Below are positions 48,001 to 58,420 of a stretch of 64,000 nt of DNA, in pieces. A program made the position numbers and the translations under genes. The notes beneath the pieces were generated by a model. That model worked only from the letters and a program-made list of their open reading frames with translations, searched no databases and had not been told where the DNA came from. This DNA is from Strigamia acuminata. Its lineage: Eukaryota > Arthropoda > Chilopoda > Geophilomorpha > Linotaeniidae. The number at the start of each line of letters is the position of its first letter. Position 1 is the first letter of the stretch. The stretch is from positions 5,952,001 to 6,016,000 of the forward strand of contig OX442316.1 in assembly GCA_949358305.1 (NCBI GenBank). The letters are read 5' to 3'.

Positions 48001-48514
48001 ATGGGCAATAATAATCTTTTCTGGGTTCTTTTCCTGACTAGTTTGTATGGAGTAATCAGTTATCACTTTCGTTTGTCTAAGGAAGGAGAAAGTGACATCG
48101 AGTTCCATTCAGCTGATGAACTATCCAACTTTTTAGCACCCAACGACCCAAAGGTAAATCACATACATCCTGTAACTTAAAACCAAAAACAACGCTCACT
48201 TATATTCTTGCTAAACCCAACTCGAATTTGCTTATTCACAAGAACACGCTGGTTTTAATACATTTTCATTTTATTGTATCGTATATTCCCATTCAGTCTT
48301 TAAATTTTATTTCCAGTTGAAAAGAACTCTTGAAAACGAGATTGGAGAAAAAATGGCCATCTTCAAGATTGAACAACCCGACTTATATACAAAGATGGTT
48401 ACTGCTGGACATACAAGTGGTCTTACTACCGAAGAAGAAGCTATATTCCTCCGTTACTTCGGAGAATTTTTCCACATGCTTGCAAACATTAAGGGTTATA
48501 CGTTGACATATTAA
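48001..48514 (+). CDS. Array gene B4: small secreted protein, subfamily B
   Basis: Exon 1 (48001-48153, 51 codons) and exon 2 (48317-48514) give 116 residues. The start changes from MNKIN to MGNNNLFWVLFLTSLYGVIS, so this copy bridges the left (MNKIN) and right (MGKNN) B groups. Exon 1 is shorter than in other copies because the linker before the intron is reduced to APNDPK. Exon 2 has LKRTLENEIGEKMAIFKIEQ, TTEEEAIFLRYFGEFF and NIKGYTLTY. No cysteine is present. Confidence 0.85.
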
Positions 48515-49245
48515 AAATTTACTCAAAAAAATTCCTCAAATTGTTTAGTAAATAAAATTGTACGTCTAATCTAATGCAATAAAATTGTTGATTGCTAATA
48601 TTTTAAGTTTGTGAAAGTTTGTGGCCAGAACAATTAAATTTCAAATATTTATTGATTCAATCTCAGAGTTGAAGCATTCTTAGTTTCCATTTTACAGTCA
48701 TGAAACAGTCGTGACATTTTTATTCTAGACAAGATATAGCATTGTGGGTTGTTGTTCTTAGGTAACCTTTTGACCATTTAACTTTGATAATGATACGAAT
48801 ATAACGACGTTGTACTAAAATGTTGAACAGTTGACCCAAATCAACTCAAAATGTACAAAAACATTCTATTGCAGTTGTTATGTGGACGGAGACACGCAAT
48901 TGTACACCCAATACTTCCTACAGTCCAACAAAAATGTCGCGCCTGTTACATTTTGATGTTTCATTATAATTAATTTGATGTCAATTAAACACCAATTTAA
49001 ACGTTATAAAATGTTTAAAGTTTACTTCAGCAATATTAAACCTCAATTGAGATAAAAATTATTTGTCATTTAACACCAACAAGTTGTGATAAAATTGGAC
49101 TCGGCGCCTGGCCACGGATGTAATGAAAGCACACCGGCCGTTTAACCTTTTACACACATGTAGAACTCTAGATAACTGTTTCAACTTGAAATAGCAGAAG
49201 CAGGAAACATTCAACTAGTTTACTGCACTTTTCAAAGAAATAATC

Positions 49246-49676
49246 ATGGACAAATGCTGTCTTATACTTTTCCTGGCGATTTGTTGTTACGAAGTAACTC
49301 AGGCTTCTACGTTCACGTTTACATTGGTCAAACCAGGAGAAGATGACATTGTGGGTCATTCATTCCAAGATATTATGGAATTATTTGGTGGAAACAAGCG
49401 ATTCCGTGCCGCAAAGTTTCCAGAGGTAAATTAGAAATTGAATTTCATTTTGAATCTTTTTTCCTAACATTTTTTTCGCAGTTAAAAGATGAGGCATATA
49501 AAATAGACTCCAAACTTCTAACGGATTATCCTGAGATGTATGGAATGATGGTTGAAGACATTAATTATGCTGATGACCCGAATGTCCTACCGATACTGTT
49601 AGAATTATACGGAGATTGGCTGCAAAAAGTAGCAGCACGATACGGATATCAGTTAACATTTGACTACGAAGAATAA
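49246..49676 (+). CDS. Array gene A6: small secreted protein, subfamily A
   Basis: Exon 1 (49246-49425) and exon 2 (49482-49676) give 124 residues. The signal peptide is MDKCCLILFLAICCYEVTQA, then STFTFTLVKPGEDDIVGHSF and NKRFRAAKFPE at the exon end. Exon 2 is the most diverged of the A copies: LKDEAYKIDSKLLTDYPEMY, DDPNVLPILLELYGDW (LELYGD in place of LEYYGD) and ARYGYQLTFDYEE. It is the last intact A gene; to its right only B genes and one A relic occur. Confidence 0.85.
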
Positions 49677-50395
49677 TTTGCCAACAAAATATTTTTGTTA
49701 TATATATATATATATATATTGGATAAAATTGTATACAAATAAGAATTGTTTCGATAAAAACATATTTGCGCTAAATTCTAATACAGATATAATATAATAA
49801 TCTACTTTTCTCTTGTGTAATGCCAAACTATGTAATTTTCAATGTAAAATGTCACTAATACACAGTACTGTATAAATTGAAGTTGCCGATAACAGATAAC
49901 GAGTACTACTGTAGATACGTGTTGTGTATAAATGTTGAACAGTTTACGCAGTCAAAATGTACAAAAATATTCTGTTGCAGTTGGTTTTTGCCATAAACTG
50001 TGCAATTTTTACAGTGTGCAGTTTTGAAGTAATGTTGTAAAATAAACCAATGGCAGAGGGACGACTTATCAAAGGCCAATTGATAGCCATCAATGTAGAA
50101 TTGCAACCGGGGTCATCTAATAAATGTTAAAGTAGCATATAATGTCAGTATCATTATTTACATATACTGTATGTAATACCAAGGTGTTCTAGTCTTCTAG
50201 AAGCATAAATGTGACCTCCTTCCATTTTTCAAAAACCTAATACACCGGTACGAGTAAATATGTACACACATAATGTCTTTCTATAACGGTAGAGAGACAA
50301 GTTATCAAAAGACCACCTGTTAAATATTTAACAATTCAGAAATAAACTATAAATTAAATTTTCAAGGTGACTTTACTTCGTCAACATCGTTCAAT

Positions 50396-50823
50396 ATGGG
50401 CAAAACTAATCTTTTCTGGGTTCTTTTCCTCACAAGTATTAACGAAGTATTAGGCTATGACTTTATTTTGTCTAAGGAAGGCGAAAAAGATATCGAGATC
50501 AATGACGTTCAGATTCTTTTAAATGCGCTGTTCCATGTCACAAACTTTGACCCAGACAATAACCCAGATGTAAACCAGAACACACTGCTCGTAATGCATT
50601 TTCCCTATATCTGTTTTATATGTTTCAGTTAAAAGCAGCTCAAGAAGAGATGGAAAGTAAAAAGAACATCTTCCAGACCGAAGAGCCTGACTTATATCTG
50701 AAGATCGAAACAGCTGAACATGCAGATCATCTTACTACAGAAGAAAAAGCAACAATGCTACGTTACTTCGGAGATTTTTTACGCATGCTTGCAAGTAGTC
50801 TGGGGTACACATTAAAATTTTAA
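50396..50823 (+). CDS. Array gene B5: small secreted protein, subfamily B
   Basis: Exon 1 (50396-50569) and exon 2 (50629-50823) give 122 residues across a short 59-nt intron. The signal peptide MGKTNLFWVLFLTSINEVLG is followed by YDFILSKEGEKDIEINDVQI. Exon 2 reads LKAAQEEMESKKNIFQTEEP, TTEEKATMLRYFGDFL and SSLGYTLKF. There is no mature cysteine. The intron is about half the length of those in B2-B4, through loss of the usual ACTCGCTTATTTTCTTG segment. Confidence 0.83.
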
Positions 50824-50977
50824 GAAATTACTTACATAATTTATCAGTTGCTTAGTACATACATACTGTGTATACATGCAATCGAATACAATAAAATTGT
50901 TGACTGCTGACGTAATCTAAAACCAAAATTTTGGAGTCGACTACTTTATTGAGTAAATGGAATGAGAAGTTGCCTAG

Positions 50978-51201
50978 GAGATAACTCCTACACTCCAAAC
51001 CGATATAATGTAGTCCTAACTCCCATTGGTTGAGCCGGATTACGCCTAACTGTGGACTGTGCTGTACTACGCGGAAGAGTAATTCTGTTTATTCTGGTGT
51101 TGTGGGCTACTTTTTTGTGGCACTACACCAGTGAGACGGCTCAACCAATGAGAGTTGGGACTACGTTGTATCGGTTTGGAGTATAGGTAAGAGTTATTGC
51201 T
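50978..51201. mobile_element. ~220-bp foldback element
   Basis: Arms around ACTCCAAACCGATATAATGT and ACGTTGTATCGGTTTGGAGT, then CCATTGGTTGAGCCG and CGGCTCAACCAATG, are inverted about a centre near 51085. The outer ends GATAACTCCTAC and its diverged partner also pair. I could not define a clean target duplication. It shares ACTCCCATTGGT and CACTGGTGTAGTG-type words with the element at 53617-53890. Confidence 0.7.
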
Positions 51202-51384
51202 GAAGATTGATAGGGAGATTAATACTTTTTTGCTAGAACATGGCGAGACACAACAAGAATCATTTAGAATCATTAAAATCATATTTAATGCCAAACGCAA
51301 TAAAATGTTTGATTATTTCTTATTGTACAATGAAAAGAAACTAATGTGGTGAGTAATCCAAAGACCACCTGTTAAATAATTCAG

Positions 51385-51458
51385 AAGCGGATCAAGTCAG
51401 TAATAAACTGAATAAATTGAATTTTCAAGGACACTTTACTCAGTCACAATTAATCAAT
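51385..51458 (+). promoter_or_regulatory. Type-B core promoter (example at B6)
   Basis: The conserved order upstream of B genes is AAGTCAGTAATAAAC, a TATA-like AATAAATT (51411-51418; ATATAAATT in other copies), and about 30 bp later ACTCAGTC (initiator TCAGTC at 51440-51445), then a short leader to the ATG. TCAGTC is a classic arthropod initiator, so transcription probably starts about 17 bp before the start codon. Confidence 0.65.
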
Positions 51459-51887
51459 ATGTGCACCAATAATCTTTTCTGGGTTTTTTTCCTCATAAGT
51501 TTTCACGAAGTATTTAGTTATGACTTTCTTTTGTCTAAGAAAGGAGAAGAAGACATCGAGTTCCAAGAAGCTCAGGCCCTTTTCAATATTATATATTCTG
51601 GCTCAAACTTAAAGAATAACCAAAAAGTAAACCATAACCCGATTTATTGAAAAAAAAATTCCCTTTATAACTTTTAAATTTATTTCTAGTTAAGAGCAGA
51701 TGTTGAGAAAGAGATGGCAGACAAAAAAGCCATCTTCAAGAGCGAACAACCCGACTTGTATCTAAAGACAGTAAAGGCTGGGCATACAGAAAACCTTACT
51801 AAAGAAGAAGAAGCACTAGTACTATATTACTTTGGAGATTTTTTCAGCAAGCTTGCAAGAAGTCAGGGATATATATTGAAACATTAA
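51459..51887 (+). CDS. Array gene B6: small secreted protein, subfamily B
   Basis: Exon 1 (51459-51626) and exon 2 (51690-51887) give 121 residues. The signal peptide is MCTNNLFWVFFLISFHEVFS, then YDFLLSKKGEEDIEFQEAQA. Exon 2: LRADVEKEMADKKAIFKSEQ, KEEEALVLYYFGDFFSKL and RSQGYILKH. The ending KH in place of KY is shared with the relic at 52617. It is cysteine-free after the signal peptide. Confidence 0.85.
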
Positions 51888-52158
51888 AAAATAAATTAAG
51901 TTTTATCAGTTCCTGTTATCTAATGCAATAAAATTGTTTACTGCTGATATTTGTGCACTAATTTTTTTATATCTGAATAAAATTAGGATTTCTTTTAGAT
52001 GATTAGGTTGCCTCATGTAAAAGAAACCAACGGTAGAGAGACGAGTAACCAAAAGACCACAAATTAAATATTTAAGAAGTGGATGAAGTCTAGAATATAA
52101 ATTATACAAATTGAATTTTCAAGGAAACTTTACTCGCAGTCAGTCAACATCCATCAAT

Positions 52159-52588
52159 ATGGGCAAAAATAATCTTTTTTGCGTTCTTTTCCTCATAAGT
52201 TTTTTCGAAGTATTTAGCTACGACTTTGTTTTGTCTAAGAAAGGAGAAAGAGACATAGAGTTCCATGAATCTCAAGCTCTTTTCAATTCTCTGTATTCTA
52301 GCATAGACGGAAAGATTAACCCAGAGGTAAACCAAAGCACACTTGCTGTTTCATCGTATCATCAAAAATTCTATTCATGTGTTTCAAATTTATTTCCAGT
52401 TTAAATCAGTTCTTAAGGACGAGATGGCAGACAAATTGGCCAACTTCAAGCTCGAACAACCTGACTTACATAAACACACAGAAAAAGCCGGACATATGGA
52501 AAACCTTAGCAAAAAACAAGAAGCAATAATACTAAATTACTTCGGAAACTATCTCCGCATGCTTGGAATATTAAAAAAAACTGATTAA
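52159..52588 (+). CDS. Array gene B7: secreted protein with altered C-terminus
   Basis: Exon 1 (52159-52326) and exon 2 (52400-52588) give 118 residues. Exon 1 is almost the same as B8 (MGKNNLFCVLFLISFFEVFS, KKGERDIEFHESQ). Exon 2 follows B8 to YLRML, then a deletion of about 23 nt relative to B8 shifts the frame. The conserved AQSVGYLLEY ending is replaced by GILKKTD. The rest, including LNYFGNYL, is intact. Whether it folds without the GYxL ending is unknown; it may be an early pseudogene. Confidence 0.75.
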
Positions 52589-52616
52589 AAATGTATCAGT
52601 TGCCAAGAATATAAAT

Positions 52617-52938
52617 TTTTTCAGCAAGCTTGCAAGTAGTCAGGGATATACGTTGAAACATTAAAAAATTAATTAAGTTTTATCAGTTCCTGTTATCTAA
52701 TGCAATAAAATTGTTTACTGCTCATATTTGTGCACTAAATTTTTGATATCTGACTAAAATTGGGATTTCTTTTAGATGAATGGGTTGCCTCGTGTAAAAG
52801 GAACCAACGATAGAGAGACGAATAACCAAAAGACCACCAATTAAATATTTAAGAAGTGGATGAAGTCAAGAATATAAATTATACCAAATTGATTTTTCAA
52901 GGAAACTTTACTCGCAGTCAGTCAACATCCATCAATAT
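52617..52938. repeat. Duplicate of the B6 tail and B7 promoter
   Basis: It is colinear with about 51840-52158: the end of exon 2 (FFSKLASSQGYTLKH), the 3' flank with TGCAATAAAATTG, and the next promoter through AACATCCATCAATAT. The copy stops just where the B7 ATG would be, so it contributes a gene tail and a promoter without a gene. Confidence 0.85.
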
Positions 52939-53065
52939 CAATAAAACAATGGCAGAAAGATGAGTGATCAAAAAACCTGTTAAATATTTAAGAAGCGGAT
53001 CAAGTCAGTAATAAACCATACAAATTAAAATTTCAAAGTAATTTTAACCGTCAACTTCAATCAAT

Positions 53066-53509
53066 ATGGGCAAAAATAATCTTTTCTGCGTTCTTTTCCT
53101 CATAAGTTTTTTCGAAGTATTTAGCTACGACTTTGTTTTGTCTAAGAAAGGAGAAAGAGACATAGTTTTCCATGAATCTCAAGCTGTTTTCAATTTTCTG
53201 TATTCCAGCATAGACGGAGAGATTAACCCAGAAGTAAACCAGAACACACTTGTTGTAATTTATTTTCATCGTATTCAATATTCTATTCATGTGTTTTAAA
53301 TTTATTTCCAGTTTAAATCAGCTCTTCAGGACGAGATGGCAGACAAATTGGCCAACTTCAAGCTCGAACAACCTGGCTTATATGAACACACAAAAAAAGC
53401 TGGACATATGGAAAACCTTAGCAAAAAACAAGAAGCGATAGTACTACATTACTTCGGAAACTATCTCCGCATGCTTGCACAAAGTGTAGGCTACCTGTTG
53501 GAATATTAA
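53066..53509 (+). CDS. Array gene B8: small secreted protein, subfamily B
   Basis: Exon 1 (53066-53233) and exon 2 (53312-53509) give 121 residues. The signal peptide MGKNNLFCVLFLISFFEVFS is followed by YDFVLSKKGERDIVFHESQA. Exon 2 reads FKSALQDEMADKLANFKLEQ, PGLYEHTKKAGH, IVLHYFGNYLRMLAQ and VGYLLEY. It starts with F where most copies have L at the intron junction. It is the intact sister of B7. Confidence 0.85.
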
Positions 53510-53616
53510 AAAAAACTGCTTACAAATTTATCAGTTGCCAAACTGTTATCTATTGCAATAAAATTGTTAACTGCTGATGTTTTAAGTTTTTTAAAGTTTC
53601 CGACTTGCTGAAGCTA

Positions 53617-53890
53617 TACTCTGTCTGACCTTAAGAATAGAGAAAACTCCCATTGGTCGAGGCCTTTTCACTGGTGTAGTGATACCGAAAAGTAGAACAA
53701 TACACCAGGTTTTAATAAAACACCAGGTTTTAGTAACAACACAACAACTATAGAAGTTGTTGACTTCCTGGAAAAATTAACCTATAAAGTTTAAAAATAC
53801 GCGAATCATAATACAAACAGACTACACGTTACACCACAGTTAGGAGTAATAAGGCTGGAGTTTTCTCTATTCTTAAGGTCAGACAGAGTA
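53617..53890. mobile_element. 274-bp foldback MITE, TA duplication
   Basis: Ends TACTCTGTCTGACCTTAAGA and TCTTAAGGTCAGACAGAGTA are inverted repeats extending about 40 bp (through AGAGAAAACTCC), flanked by TA. The centre holds two copies of ACACCAGGTTTTA. It has no ORF and lies 107 bp after the B8 stop. Confidence 0.85.
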
Positions 53891-54124
53891 TACACCCAAA
53901 CATGTAAACAACCACATTAAAAAAACCTATTCATTAAAATACTAACGCAATAAAATGATAGATTACCTCATATAATACAATAGGCTATTATTTTGTAAAA
54001 TAGACCAATGGCAGAGAAATGAGTGATCAAAAGACCTGTTAAACATTTAAGAAGCGGATGATGTCAGTAATAAACCATACAAATTAAAATTTCAAAGTAA
54101 TTTTAACCGTCAACTTCAATCAAT

Positions 54125-54569
54125 ATGGGCAAAGATAATCTTTTTTGCGTTCTTTTCCTCTTAAGTTTTCACGAAGTATTTAGCTATAAGTTTGTTTTGT
54201 CTACGAAGGGAGAAGACGACATCGAGCTCGATGAAGCTCAAGATATTTTCGACATTGTAGCAGCTCGCGCAAAGAAAAAGCAAAACCAAACTGTAAACCA
54301 GCCCACTGGTTGGAATATATTTTCATCGTTTTCTACATTCTCCTTTTGTCTTTTAAATTCAGGGGGACCTAAGAAGAACAGATCACGCGCAAGACTTGAA
54401 AGACTTAAAGATCATCTTCCAGGACGAAGAACCTGACTTATATAAAAAGATCGATACGGCTGGAAATGCAGAAGGTCTTACTGAAGGAGAAGAAGCAACA
54501 GTACTAAGTTATTTCGGACCCTATTTTAAAATGCTTGCAAGTAGTCAGGAATACACATTGAAATATTAA
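54125..54569 (+). CDS. Array gene B9: small secreted protein with rebuilt exon 2 start
   Basis: Exon 1 (54125-54292) has MGKDNLFCVLFLLSFHEVFS, then YKFVLSTKGEDDIELDEAQD. Exon 2 (54363-54569) begins at an acceptor TTCAG followed by GGGGACC and reads GDLRRTDHAQDLKDLKIIFQ, unlike the usual LKxxLxxEMxDKxAIF start. The frame and later motifs (EEPDLYKKIDTAGN, LSYFGPYFKML, SQEYTLKY) are kept; total 124 residues. GYTL becomes EYTL. The N-terminal part of exon 2 appears to have been replaced or shifted by compensating indels. Confidence 0.75.
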
Positions 54570-54907
54570 ACAATTACTTGTTCAGTACGTGAAAGTTTAC
54601 TGTGTGGTGGCAACGAATGCAATAAAATTGTTAACTGCTGATAATTTAAAGTTGCAGAAGCTTAAGGAGACATCTTAATATTTGAATAAAAATATTAACT
54701 ACATGAAAACGCCCATTCATTAAAATCTTAACGCAATAAAATGATAGATTATGTTCAGGTTGTAATTATGTAAAAGCAACCAATGGCAGAAAGAGGAGTA
54801 ATAAAAAAAACCACCTATTAAATATTTAAGAAGCGGATGATGCCAGTAATAAACCGGATAAATTTAATTTTCAAAACCACTTTACTCCTCAGTCAACATC
54901 AATCAAT

Positions 54908-55882
54908 ATGTTGAAAAATAAGCTTTTCTGGGTTATTCTCCTCATAAGTTTTTATGAAGTATTTAGCTACGACTTTGTTGTGTCATCTGGGGACGAAAAA
55001 CATAGCAGTCATGTCGCGTTCAAGAAAACTCTAGATCTTTACATGTTTCTTGTTTCAGACGTAGACCAAAATGTAAAGAAACACCCGGAGGTAAACCTAA
55101 ACTAAAACACAACGCTTGCTTAATTCTTTCTTTGCTAAAAAAAATCTTACAAAGATCCAATATATCCTATCTGATTCGGTCACAAAAATCAAGATGAAAA
55201 ATCTAAATTCTGGACATAATATACTTTCATTTTATTATACAGGGTGAACAAAAAGTCTGGTTCCCTACTAAATATTTCTGAGAGTGCTAACAATGCATCT
55301 AATTCAATGATGGCAAAGTATTAAAGTTGGGTGGGGCAATCTTTTGGTGACCCGAAATTTGACCTTGGAATGTTCCTTCAAGGTCATTTGGAAATTATCT
55401 CGAAAACCGTTAGAAATAGACAAAAATTTCCAATTGTAAACTTGTAGAGCAACATTTGTTTAGTCTAAAAATGACTAATTCTCAAATCTTTCAAATGACC
55501 TTGAAGGAACATTCCAAGGTCAAATTTCGGGTCATCAAAAGATTGCCCCACCCAACTTTAATACTTTGCCATCATTGAATTAGATGCATTGTCAGCACTT
55601 TCAGAAATATTTAGCAGGGAACCAGACTTTTTGTCCACCCTGTATATACCACGTTTTGTTTCTTTAATTTAATTCCAGTTGCTAACGGATGCTGACAAAG
55701 AGTTGGAACTTCAAAAGGAGCGCTTTATGAAGGAGAAACCTGAGCTGCATAAAAAGATAGTTAACAATGGAGGCGGTGTAGACAATCTTTCTAACGATGA
55801 AGAAGTAATAGTAATAGATTATTTTGGACACTATTATAGCCTGCTAGCACAAGTATTTGGATACACGTTGAAATATACATAA
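54908..55882 (+). CDS. Array gene B10: divergent secreted protein, subfamily B
   Basis: Exon 1 (54908-55090, 61 codons) and exon 2 (55679-55882) give 128 residues. The signal peptide is MLKNKLFWVILLISFYEVFS. The usual KGExDI motif is degraded to SSGDEKHSSH, the only copy lacking it. Exon 2 keeps EKPELHKKI, EEVIVIDYFGHYYSLLAQ and FGYTLKYT, with an insertion NNGGG. The intron is 588 nt because of a 403-bp foldback element; splice borders (GAG/GTAAAC and ATTCCAG/TTG) are intact. It is the most diverged intact copy and may have a changed role. Confidence 0.8.
55240..55642. mobile_element. 403-bp foldback element with CAGGGTG ends, TA duplication
   Basis: It is a deletion derivative of the 757-bp element at 39718: the same ends (CAGGGTGAACAAAAAGTCTG and CAGACTTTTTGTCCACCCTG), the same arms, but the central ~350 bp are lost. 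Flanking TA dinucleotides mark the target. It lies in the B10 intron. Confidence 0.9.
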
Positions 55883-55986
55883 AACTTAAATAAAAATCAA
55901 AAAAAGAAAATTACTGTATTTATCAATTGCTGTTTCGTAAAAAAGACTTCATGAATGCAACTATAGTGTCAACATGAGCAAAAATA

Positions 55987-56171
55987 CAGCCAAACCTCGT
56001 TATAAGAAACCTCGCTATAACAAATTTTTCGTTATAACGAATACTTAAAAATGGCTTGGTTGGTCGGCTGGTCAAAGAACACCATGCTAAAAAATATTGA
56101 TATAACGAATTTTCATTATAACGAACCGATTTATCGGATCTCTTGCGATTCGTTATAACAAGGCTCGACTG
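55987..56171. mobile_element. 185-bp pogo-like MITE
   Basis: Ends CAGCCAAACCTCGTTATAAG and CGTTATAACAAGGCTCGACTG are imperfect inverted repeats of the CAGTnnAACCTCGTTATAACG type, flanked by TA. Internal TATAACGAA words pair with each other. The terminal sequence is characteristic of pogo/Tigger-type elements, from memory of the class. No ORF is present. Confidence 0.8.
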
Positions 56172-56427
56172 TACTCAACATTCTCAACATTTGAATTAAT
56201 AACACAAACAACCACATTAGCCTTTTCTTTAAAATCATATGTAACTACAGCAATAAAATGATAGATTACCTCCTATAATACAATGAGCTATTATTTTGTA
56301 AAATAGACCAATGGCAGAGAGATGAGTGATCAAAAAACCTATTAAATATTTAAGAAGCGGATCAAGTCAGTAATAAACCATACAAATTAAAATTTCAAAG
56401 TAATTTTAACCGTCAACTTCAATCAAT

Positions 56428-56869
56428 ATGGTCAAGAATAATCTTTTCTGCGTTCTTTTCCTCATAAGTTTTTACGAAGTATTTAGCTACAAGTTTGTTT
56501 TGTCTAAGGATGGAGAAAAAGACGTCTTAGTCGAAGAGGCTCAAGCTCTTTTCGAAATGATGCATTCTCGCGCACAGTTTAAGAATAACCCACAGGTAAA
56601 CCAAAACACTGGTTGTAATATATTTTCATCATATTCTACATTCCCTTTGTGTGCCTTAAATTAATTTCCAGGCAGCAGAAGCTCTTAACAAAGAGCAGGC
56701 AGAGAAAAAGGCCCTCTTCAAGAAAGAACAACCGGACTTATATCTAAAGACAGAAATGGCTGGAAATACAGACCATCTTACTAAAGAACAAGAAGCAATA
56801 ATACTCCAATACTTTGGAGACTTTTTCACAAAGCTTGCACGTACTCAGGGATTCACATTGAAATATTGA
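56428..56869 (+). CDS. Array gene B11: small secreted protein, subfamily B
   Basis: Exon 1 (56428-56595) and exon 2 (56672-56869) give 121 residues. The signal peptide MVKNNLFCVLFLISFYEVFS is followed by YKFVLSKDGEKDVLVEEAQA. Exon 2 begins AAEALNKEQAEKKALFKKEQ, then LTKEQEAIILQYFGDFF and RTQGFTLKY. It is lysine-richer than other copies but has no mature cysteine. It is the last intact array gene. A type-B TATA/initiator arrangement precedes it. Confidence 0.85.
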
Positions 56870-57238
56870 AGAATTACTTAAAAAAATTATCAGTTGCTTA
56901 GTACATAAAATTGTACGGTGTATTTGTTATCTAATTCAATAAAATTGCTGACTACTGATATTTTAAGTTTAAAGTTTACGGCTCGTCAGCACTGCACAAA
57001 ACGGATAAGGTTAGGTCTGGGGGGGTCAAAGGGGGTCTACGCCCCCCCTTGTAAGAAAAAAAAAGCTAAAACCTTGAGAACATCGAATTTGAGAAAACTT
57101 ACGTCGAAGAAACGAATCGACATCAATGGGTCTCAGCCAATCACAGCGCGTCATGAAAATAATACGTTCACGTCGGACGTGAACGTAGCCACTGCCTAAA
57201 TTTAAATTAAGTTTAACAGTACAGTGATAAATGAAATA

Positions 57239-57386
57239 CAGTGTACTCTGTGTAGCCCGGACAGCTGTGGTCCTTACAGGTATGGAAATCCAGACCTATA
57301 CCCAGCAATGTTAAATTCTGTCTCCCATCTGGGCAGTTTGTTAGTCTGGAGAACGTTTTGGGACCAGTGCTAAGCTACACAGAGTA
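57239..57386. mobile_element. Diverged CAGTGTA...TCTGTGTAGCCCGG element
   Basis: Left CAGTGTACTCTGTGTAGCCC and right GCTACACAGAGTA are inverted, with a TA before the left end. Internal CCCGGACAGC resembles the family at 42894-43068. The right end is slightly truncated. Confidence 0.6.
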
Positions 57387-57489
57387 GTTAAAATCTAGCA
57401 AATAAATATGAAATTTAGTAAAAAATTATAACTATAAGTTAGAACAAAATTGTTCAAATTTCAAACAAAAAAGTTCTAAGGTTACTGAA

Positions 57490-58270
57490 TTATTTAGGAG
57501 TGCAAACCCTACAAAACTGACTGATTCCACAACTTTTGGCAATATGCTATAATGGGATTGCAGTCCAGAGGCCCCATAAACATTGGGCGACTGTAGGAAG
57601 AGTTATTGCAAAAGCAGAAAACGTTCAATTCAGTGGGTGTACACAATTTGCAAATAACACTCACAATATTTATCGTTATCAGCGCCCGGTGCTGTATCGT
57701 GTCCTAAAATAATTAATTTCTTAAATGTTTAAATTTACAAACAAAATTTCATTTTACTTACATTTCATAGTAGAATCGTCGTCCTCAGTGTCACTATTTA
57801 TAACCATCGGACTACACTAATGTTGCACTATCAATTAACCCTTTATCCCGGAACATCTTCCGATGACATTCTCTGTCATTAGCACTGGACGTTATTAAAC
57901 AAATTTAATTTTTAAGTTTTACTGATTCTAATTACTTCACTCCCTTTCTTTCAGTTTCATTTTCCCGATTATCTCTTTCTCTTGCTTCAGCGATCATTTG
58001 ATTCAAGCTAAAAATTAAAATTAAAACAAAAAATTAAAACAAAAAATTACAAAATTAAAATTAAAACAAAAAATTACAAAATTAAAATTAAAACAAAAAA
58101 TTAAAACAAAAAATTAAACAAAAACTTACAAATTACAATTAAAACAATTAAAACTAAAAAATTAAATCATTTTACATGTAATGATTGTGTTGCTACTCCT
58201 TTTTCTTCCGGATTTGTAACATCTTGATCCAAAGTCTACAAATTCAGGCGACCAACTTGAATTTGCATTC
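57490..58270 (-). pseudogene. Degenerate partial copy of the hippo kinase gene
   Basis: In the same order and strand as the real gene at 59.9-60.9 kb, this stretch keeps pieces of at least four hippo exons and their introns: the TTATCAGCGCCCGGTGCTGT end of one exon, the Ser/Asp-rich exon (57.77-57.89 kb), the exon around 57.94-58.01 kb (CGATCATTTG region) and the end of the kinase domain near 58.18-58.25 kb (TTCAGGCGACCA). One exon is mostly deleted (CAACACTCAC jumps to AATATTTATCG). Indels and stops break every frame. Retained introns show a DNA-level duplication, not a retrocopy. Confidence 0.85.
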
Positions 58271-58420
58271 ATCTGATGATCCAGTGTCAAACAAAATGTT
58301 ACCAAGCTTTATCCTTTTATCACAAATATGAAGAATATTAGCTATATTTCCGACATATCAACCAAGAACACTCTTTATCTTATTATGTACTTCCGTTTTC
58401 TCCGTTTCATTTAATTTTAG

